A stretch of DNA of 53,215 nt. Source: Intoshia linei. Taxonomy: Eukaryota > Orthonectida > Rhopaluridae. Every line of letters begins with the position of its first letter. Positions within the stretch are counted from its first letter, which is position 1. Made by a program: the position numbers and the translations under genes. Location of the stretch: NCBI GenBank assembly GCA_001642005.1, contig LWCA01000110.1:1-53215 (forward strand), given 5' to 3'. Shown piece after piece: positions 47,801 through 53,215 of the stretch. Below the pieces are notes generated by a model that saw nothing but the letters and a program-made list of their open reading frames with translations, did not search any database and was not told the DNA's origin.

Positions 47801-50800
47801 TACAATTGTGTATAAAATATGCGCCAAATGAAAATACTGTGCCAGGTAATTATGAAATTTACCATGCAAATAAAAAATATATACAAGTTGTATTCATTTG
47901 TTGGCGCAATGTATAATTTTTGATAAACAGGTAATATTATTATCGTTATCAATATTTTTAGAGTTTTGATATACTTTTGTATTTACTTTTTCAAGGTTTG
48001 CGTTTTATTATTTAGAATTATGGAAAATTATGAAATTTTCAAACTTTTCAATAGTGTTAATAATATTATTTTACACTATAATATCATTTTATTATTGCAT
48101 TTTAATTATTTTGACAAAATTTAGAGGATTACAGATTGGATACATTTCTATTAGAAAAAACAAATTATCTCGATACAAAACTTTGTTTTTAAATTTATCT
48201 CAAGACATTGACCGAGAAAATTTAAAACATTATTTTCGATATTTTTTTCGGCTTTGTCTAAATTATGATTGTGTACAAAAATTAATAAAAAGGGAATTAA
48301 CTCTGAAGAATTACGCTTTTCATAAGAAAATTTTATTTTCTATTCAAAATTTACAGGTATTTTTTTATATTTTTATTATTTGTATGCACAAAAATATTAT
48401 TATAACAGATTTTGGTGGCCCTGGAAGGTTTAAATCAGTGTTTCCTAACCAATTGTGTATCATCGCTTATAAAAACTATTGCTCTATAATCTATGATCTA
48501 CAATCTGTAGAGTCTACACCTTTTTCGATTCAAATTTGACATGATATGACATTGAATTTTTTTAATTTGAACTTCAATATTTAATTAAGTTCAAATATCT
48601 ATAATTAATTTTAGAAGACAATTGGAAAAATTAATATTGGTATTCCTTATTGGAATTATTTGGATTTCAACGACGCTGTTATATTTTTAATTATTGATAA
48701 AGACCCAATGATTGTAGATAAACTATCTAATCAATATTTTCGAAATAGCCACCTTTTTTTACAGGCTAGCATTTTACAATCAATTAAGGTTTTTTTTGAT
48801 ACATTTTAATTTATAATTTTGTATATATAAAATATAATATGACATGTAAGATACATGCCCTACAACAGTGATGGGAAAATCTGGGTTTGTGAGTCAAAAA
48901 TGACGTCGCATTTTTTTAATACTTGAATTTGTCTAGAAAAAAACTATTAAACAAATAGATTCGATGAGTAAATAAGGTTAACTTTCGTAGCTTATTTATA
49001 ATACCTTAATAATAATTTAAACATATATTAGGGTGTCTACTTTTTTTATTAAAAAAACGCATTTTTGTATTTATCTACTAAAAAACGAAATCGGTTAATA
49101 TTTACCCCATCAAATGTAATTATTGAAATTCATACAAAATTTTTAAGATAAATGTAAGATATAAATTATTATATATATATTATATAATCAGCTTTAATTT
49201 GTTTATATGGATATATATTATATTATATGGATTTATATGGACCTTTGATATGTTTACCATGCTGTGTGGACCACTTTATTTTTTAAATTCATTTCTAGCT
49301 AATTTATTTTGGTTTTTAATAATGTTTAAATTTCTCATAATTAACCCAAAAAACTACACATCAAATTTATTATAATATACAAATTAATTAAGTAATTGTA
49401 AACTCAAAATAAATTTCGTAAAAACCAAAATAAATGAGCTAGAATTTAATTTAAAAAAACAACTTTGAACAATAAATTTATGAATCCTTACATATATAAT
49501 ATTCTACGCAATATTTGTTTGTGTGTGTGTGTGTTCCACTTTATGTCAATAACTACCAGTCTTAGAATTTTATAAAGTCCACATTTCAATTACATTTTTT
49601 TTAGGGGATAAGATAAGATAAATTTCAACCTCCCAAACTCACACCTTACGGGTCAAAAACCCCTATTGTCATTTTTTTGAAAATCAAACAATTGGAGAAT
49701 TTAAAAAAAATATATACGGTGATACGAATTTTAAAATCATAAATATTATCATCAATTTAAATTTAAAAAAAAAATATCTTTAGAGCCAAACCCACAAATG
49801 ACCCTTTTTTTTAATTAAAACAACTTTAGAATTTAAAAAATGTACAGTTAGTGTACGGTTAGGTGGTACAGTTGTATCTTGTTAACACACACGAAAAATT
49901 TTAATCTGAATAAGTGACGCCTTCACGGTTAAATAAACTATTTTAGTATTTATATATATTTTTTCCAAAATATTTTATTAAAACCAAAAATGTCAAATAA
50001 TTAATAGTCTGAAAATTAAAAAAAAAAATTATTCTGATAGAGCTTATTCCAGTTAATGTAAATACAAATACGATATTATCAGCAAATATTTTTTCAAAAG
50101 TTTGAATTAAAATTAAAAATATTCATCTTACAAATTTTAAAAAAAATGTTCATTTAACGTATACACATTTCTAATAAAGAAATATGGGTGAAAATCTATA
50201 TAATTTATTCCTTTGGAATTTTTTTCATTGCTACGCAATTTTTAAATTATCATTTTCAAAACATTTTGTTTAAAATTTAAATTAAAACTACAACGACGAT
50301 CACTAAAATTAATACAACTTTGTTATTATCATTTTTATATTTATTACAATCATTTGCAATATTGGTAAAATTCGGCTGAATGTTTATAAAACCTGCAACA
50401 AATTTGGGAACCACTCCTTTATAGGATTGATAATAGTGAATAGTAGGATTTTTAAGTTAGATTTTCAACGTGAATTGGGATTGATAATAGTGAATAGTAG
50501 AATTTTTAAGTTAGATTTTCAACGTGAATTTTTTGTGCAATAAAAATGTGTCATCAGCAGAGCTAGGTGCTGTTTGTACGTAGTAAATTACAGTCAACCT
50601 AGTGTTATATAATATATGTGTATGAAACATTAAATTTAGTGCATTTCGTATCAACATTTTAATATGCAATTACTTTCGGATGGATTATATGCCATGTACC
50701 TCAATTCGAGTTTTACTATAGATGGAACATATAATATTATGATTAACCCTCTCGAACCTCACCATTTACCAAACGTAAGTTTTAATATATGAATAACAAT

Positions 50801-51582
50801 TTAAAAAGACACGGGTTTTCCACAGATAATGATTTCCTCATGAATTCAAATTTGTTTGTCTGGATCAAATCATATTTGAATCCACATCGACATTGATTAC
50901 TTGAATGGATATATGTTAATGATACATTTAGGTGCTAATTAGAGAAATTCCATTAATCAGCAAGTATTATAAATTAATAATTTTAATAAATTAAAACATA
51001 GTAAAGAATGGAGTTCACTTTTTGATAGAAATCAACAAAATATATTTAAAACTTTTGTGTACAATTTAATTATGCCATTTTTAAAACAATATTCGATAAG
51101 TATTTTACATTGTACCATGTAGTTTTACTTTTTAGATAACTGCGATGAAATTTACATTTATGATAAATTGATACATTTAAAGAAAAATGTAAAAGTCATA
51201 TTACTCTACAAAATGTCACACTCACCTACTCAATCGTGCGAAGAACTTAATTTCATCAATCTTACTACTTTCGAAAATTGTAATATCAAAATAATTATAA
51301 TTAATAAAATTCAGATTATGCGTACATGTACTACAATTCAACCTTTAAAATGTTTTGCAATACAAGTTACGATTATTACTTTTATGAGAAAGTTGCAAAG
51401 GTAAATTGAAATTCATATAAAAATGATAAACCATTCAGAAATCATATTCCCAGGAGTTGATCAAATTGAAAAATGATATTACAACAACGTGGAACCAATT
51501 CCAATGGATAAAACGTACACTAGAAAGCATAAACACCAAATACTCAAAACGATATAAATTTGAATTACAAGACAACATATAA
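44883..51582 (+). CDS. ANKFN1: ANKFN1 / wide awake-like (ankyrin + FN3), 5' end unresolved
   Basis: Fifteen phase-consistent exons: 44883-44933, 45062-45127, 45171-45267, 46474-46555, 47127-47228, 47264-47527, 47596-47671, 48125-48356, 48615-48788, 50640-50774, 50932-50963, 51002-51099, 51136-51279, 51315-51400, 51454-51582 (at least 588 aa). Drosophila wake acts in clock-neuron sleep timing. Ankyrin helices: LLDAIERDNV and LLDMALLLDHRQVIEIL. An FN3-like domain lies in exons 5-6 (TIYIQCNTIG). KRGLQIGYIS matches the family's KRGLYIA; SDGLYAMYLNSS matches PGLYLGYLKxxSS; LPNVLIRE and SNKEWSSL match PNxLxHVKIR and SxEEWxWL. It ends with a coiled TWNQFQWIKRTL. Four introns are 35-38 nt. No in-frame ATG precedes exon 3, so the start is missing or supplied by trans-splicing. 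Intron 9 carries a full Helitron-like element. Confidence 0.78.
46588..46626 (+). mobile_element. Helitron-like 3' end fragment in ANKFN1 intron 4
   Basis: CTGTTATGTAC-TTC-GTACAAACAG is followed by CATC and CTAG, the same hairpin-plus-CTAG pattern as the complete element. No upstream body is recognisable. Confidence 0.5.
49495..50602 (+). mobile_element. Complete non-autonomous Helitron-like element (1108 bp)
   Basis: It starts TCCTTACATATATAATATTC right after an A (49494) and ends CTAG right before a T (50603), the Helitron A/T insertion rule, with no target duplication and no terminal inverted repeats. A decayed hairpin (CTGTTTGTACGTAGTAAATTACAG) precedes the end. The 5' part matches 7405, 33441 (minus) and 3496 (minus); the 3' part matches 32433-32607 and 2955 (minus). 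No Rep/helicase coding sequence, so mobility would need an autonomous partner elsewhere. In ANKFN1 intron 9. Confidence 0.65.
50424..50530 (+). repeat. 53-bp direct duplication inside the Helitron-like element
   Basis: 50424-50476 and 50478-50530 are near-identical copies beginning GGATTGATAATAGTGAATAG and ending CAACGTGAATT. The other copies of the element (32433-32607, 2955-3496) carry this segment once. Confidence 0.8.
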
Positions 51583-51647
51583 TATAAAATATAAAAAAGA
51601 AAAAATTTTGTAAATATTAATAAAATTTAATGAAAACATGGACAAAT

Positions 51648-52796
51648 TTAAGCAGTTTTATACTTTTTTAAATTACCCTAAAAATTGACTTAAATCATCA
51701 AAATAAAATAAAAAACCATATAATGTCGTTTTTCAATCGAGGTTTGGAATCTACCGTGTCCGAATTTACTGCTTGTATCGATAAATTTCAAATTGACTTT
51801 TTCGAGTGCAGATGGAGTGACTGGGGGATTCAATGACTAAAAAATATGTTAAAAAATATCAAATTATAATGAAACTTTTCTCAAAGTTAAAACGCGTTTT
51901 CTACAACCCATTGTACATCCTTTCAGTAAAATGAAATCGTTTTTAACAACACCATAGTGTGGAAACCCACCCATCGGCGTTATTGATTTTTCAGTCAAAT
52001 CAAATTCTGTGGATGCATTGTTTGTATCAATTTTTCCATCAACGACTTTATATCCCTAAACATTAATGTGTTTTTGATTAAAAGAATAACCTGTCCGATT
52101 TTATAAATTTTTTTGTTTATTTCAGTTCTATGGTGGTATCCTTTTTGACCAGCTCTAGCAACAGAAAAAGCTACCCTAGATGGATGCCACGCACCAATAC
52201 AAGCCACCTTACGTAAACCTTTGTGAGTTTTTCTTGGCAACTTTGTGACGTGCCATCTGGAAACAACACCTTTAAATCCGTGGCCTTTTGTAACTCCGCA
52301 TAAATCAACCATTTCATTTTGTTGAAAAACTTGACCAACGTTCACATTGCGTTCCATCATTTTTCTAGCCCATTTTACCTTGTCAACAATTGTTCCTCCG
52401 TTTAATTGTACTTCCATTATGTTGTCCTTCTTTTGACGCAAACCAATCAATTTCATCTATAAATAAAATATACATTTAAATGGAGTGTTACCTGAGAGTG
52501 TGCAAGTACACGTATAACTGAACAGTATTTACTCAATTTATCATAATTATGTTCAACGTCGGATAAACCTTCAGGTGACTGATATTTTTTGGAATATTTA
52601 GAGTAAGATTTTTTCTTTGATTTCAACCAATTGCTATAAAATCTTCTCCTGCAACCATCACTTAAATGTTCAGCCATAATGGTTTTCATTGATTTTAAAC
52701 CATTTGGTGTTTCATAATAGCCAACTATACCAACAATTACCATTGGTGGAGTTTCTATTACTGTTACTGCTTCAACTGTTTCTTTTTTGTTCAATT
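51648..52796 (-). CDS. RPL3: Ribosomal protein L3 (uL3), 5'-partial
   Basis: Five minus-strand exons: 52492-52796, 52091-52456, 51876-52055, 51717-51836, 51648-51677 (333 codons before the stop). uL3 lines the path to the peptidyl-transferase centre. Seen: [78 protein letters not shown] with its conserved Trp, [31 protein letters not shown] and [11 protein letters not shown], ending [10 protein letters not shown]. All four introns are 35-39 nt, and the last one must be removed to reach the conserved MGxLKK end. The first ~70 residues (SHRKFSAPRHG-type) are absent; the exon at 52796 starts with a split codon after an acceptor, so upstream exons lie beyond the right edge. The stop is 65 bp from that of convergent ANKFN1. 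Confidence 0.95.
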
Positions 52797-53215
52797 CTAA
52801 ACGAATAATTAAGTATTGAATCCATTTAGAAAACAAAATGTTCATTTTCTATTAATCAGATTGGTTTTATTATCGTTCCATGTGCGACTCACCGTAGATA
52901 ATTAAATAAATAATTTTTAATAAAACTCAAACAGTCATTTCAATAAAAAATGTTCATTATTTACAATAAAACGAAAGGTTCATGATTTTCAGAAACACGG
53001 ACCTTTAGTGTCATCAGATGCAAATAGGTATTAAAATTAAACAGAAATGTAAAAGAAAACATTCAGATTAAAAAGTTCATTTTTAGACGAAACACAAATT
53101 TTAAATATCATATCTAAGAAATTAATATCGAAAACTAAATTTCCTTACAATCAGACGAAAAGTTCATCATTTTCAGACGAAACACGGACCTTAAATATCA
53201 TCATAACTAAAAACT
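52797..53215. repeat. RPL3 intron with diverged ~50-bp repeats
   Basis: Units with ATTTTCAGAxACACGGACCT then TxxTATCATC recur at ~52986-53016, 53088-53112 and 53150-53204, with AAGTTCAT words between them. They look like decayed tandem copies. This region belongs to the intron upstream of the first RPL3 exon in view, and no N-terminal RPL3 exon is present. Confidence 0.4.

Noticed and set aside
47672-48124. Possible exon in ANKFN1 around 47757-47846 (CNECGG-like open stretch)
   Set aside because: No acceptor gives a compatible phase, and exon 47596-47671 joins exactly to 48125, producing the conserved KRGLxIxxI motif.
48030-48539. 169-codon hydrophobic open frame read as a membrane protein
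   Set aside because: Its centre is ANKFN1 exon 8 (48125-48356). The hydrophobic flanks are AT-rich intron sequence.
51168-51404. Single continuous exon at the ANKFN1 3' end
   Set aside because: Reading straight through breaks phase with the last exon. Removing 51280-51314 (35 nt) restores it and yields a better C-terminus.

Overview
The window is nuclear DNA from an animal. It is very AT-rich and gene-dense: 17 recognisable or gene-like loci plus one degraded transposase, about one gene per 3 kb. Tetraspanin, insulin receptor substrate (PH+PTB), MgcRacGAP and the ankyrin/FN3 protein ANKFN1 (Drosophila wide awake) together point to a metazoan. Even ribosomal proteins L24 and L3 are unusually divergent, and many introns are only 31-45 nt. 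Both fit a fast-evolving, compact-genome animal such as an orthonectid, dicyemid or myxozoan-like parasite. That placement is inference, and the species cannot be named from the sequence.

Most genes had to be assembled by hand from short exons. I relied on GT..TTTAG junctions, strict phase agreement across every junction, and family motifs. Layout, left to right: tetraspanin (-, 896-1407, partial); IRS (-, 1877-6160); a small unknown gene (+, 9004-9600); a piggyBac remnant (9720-10262); LSM4 (+); a MAK/CILK1 ciliary kinase (-); PPP4R3/SMEK (-); RPL24 (+); a possible Tantalus-like protein (-); RCHY1/Pirh2 (+); SPT5 (-); NSUN4 (+); PIGF (-); NIFK (+); DTL/CDT2 (-); RACGAP1 (+); ANKFN1/wake (+); RPL3 (-, partial at the right edge).

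Orientation alternates almost perfectly. Convergent neighbours lie 8-321 bp apart, and five of the six pairs lie within 98 bp for four and 321 bp for the rest. Several divergent pairs share short promoter regions, the tightest being DTL/RACGAP1 at 192 bp. Introns fall into two classes: a dominant class of about 31-70 nt, and a minority of 0.2-1.9 kb that carry transposon debris. That debris includes a non-autonomous Helitron-like family (5' TC, 3' hairpin plus CTAG, A/T insertion site), hAT MITEs with 8-bp target duplications, a Tc1/mariner fragment, other inverted-repeat elements and AT-rich tandem repeats.

The genes serve ordinary cell functions: insulin signalling, cilium-linked kinase, transcription elongation, mRNA decay/splicing, ribosome and mitoribosome biogenesis, ubiquitin ligases, GPI-anchor synthesis and cytokinesis. 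They do not form a pathway cluster. The oddities worth a second look are the ultra-short introns, an IRS protein with no YXXM motif, a possible RACGAP1-ANKFN1 operon, and start codons isolated on minute coding exons. I recognised no tRNA, rRNA or CRISPR array.
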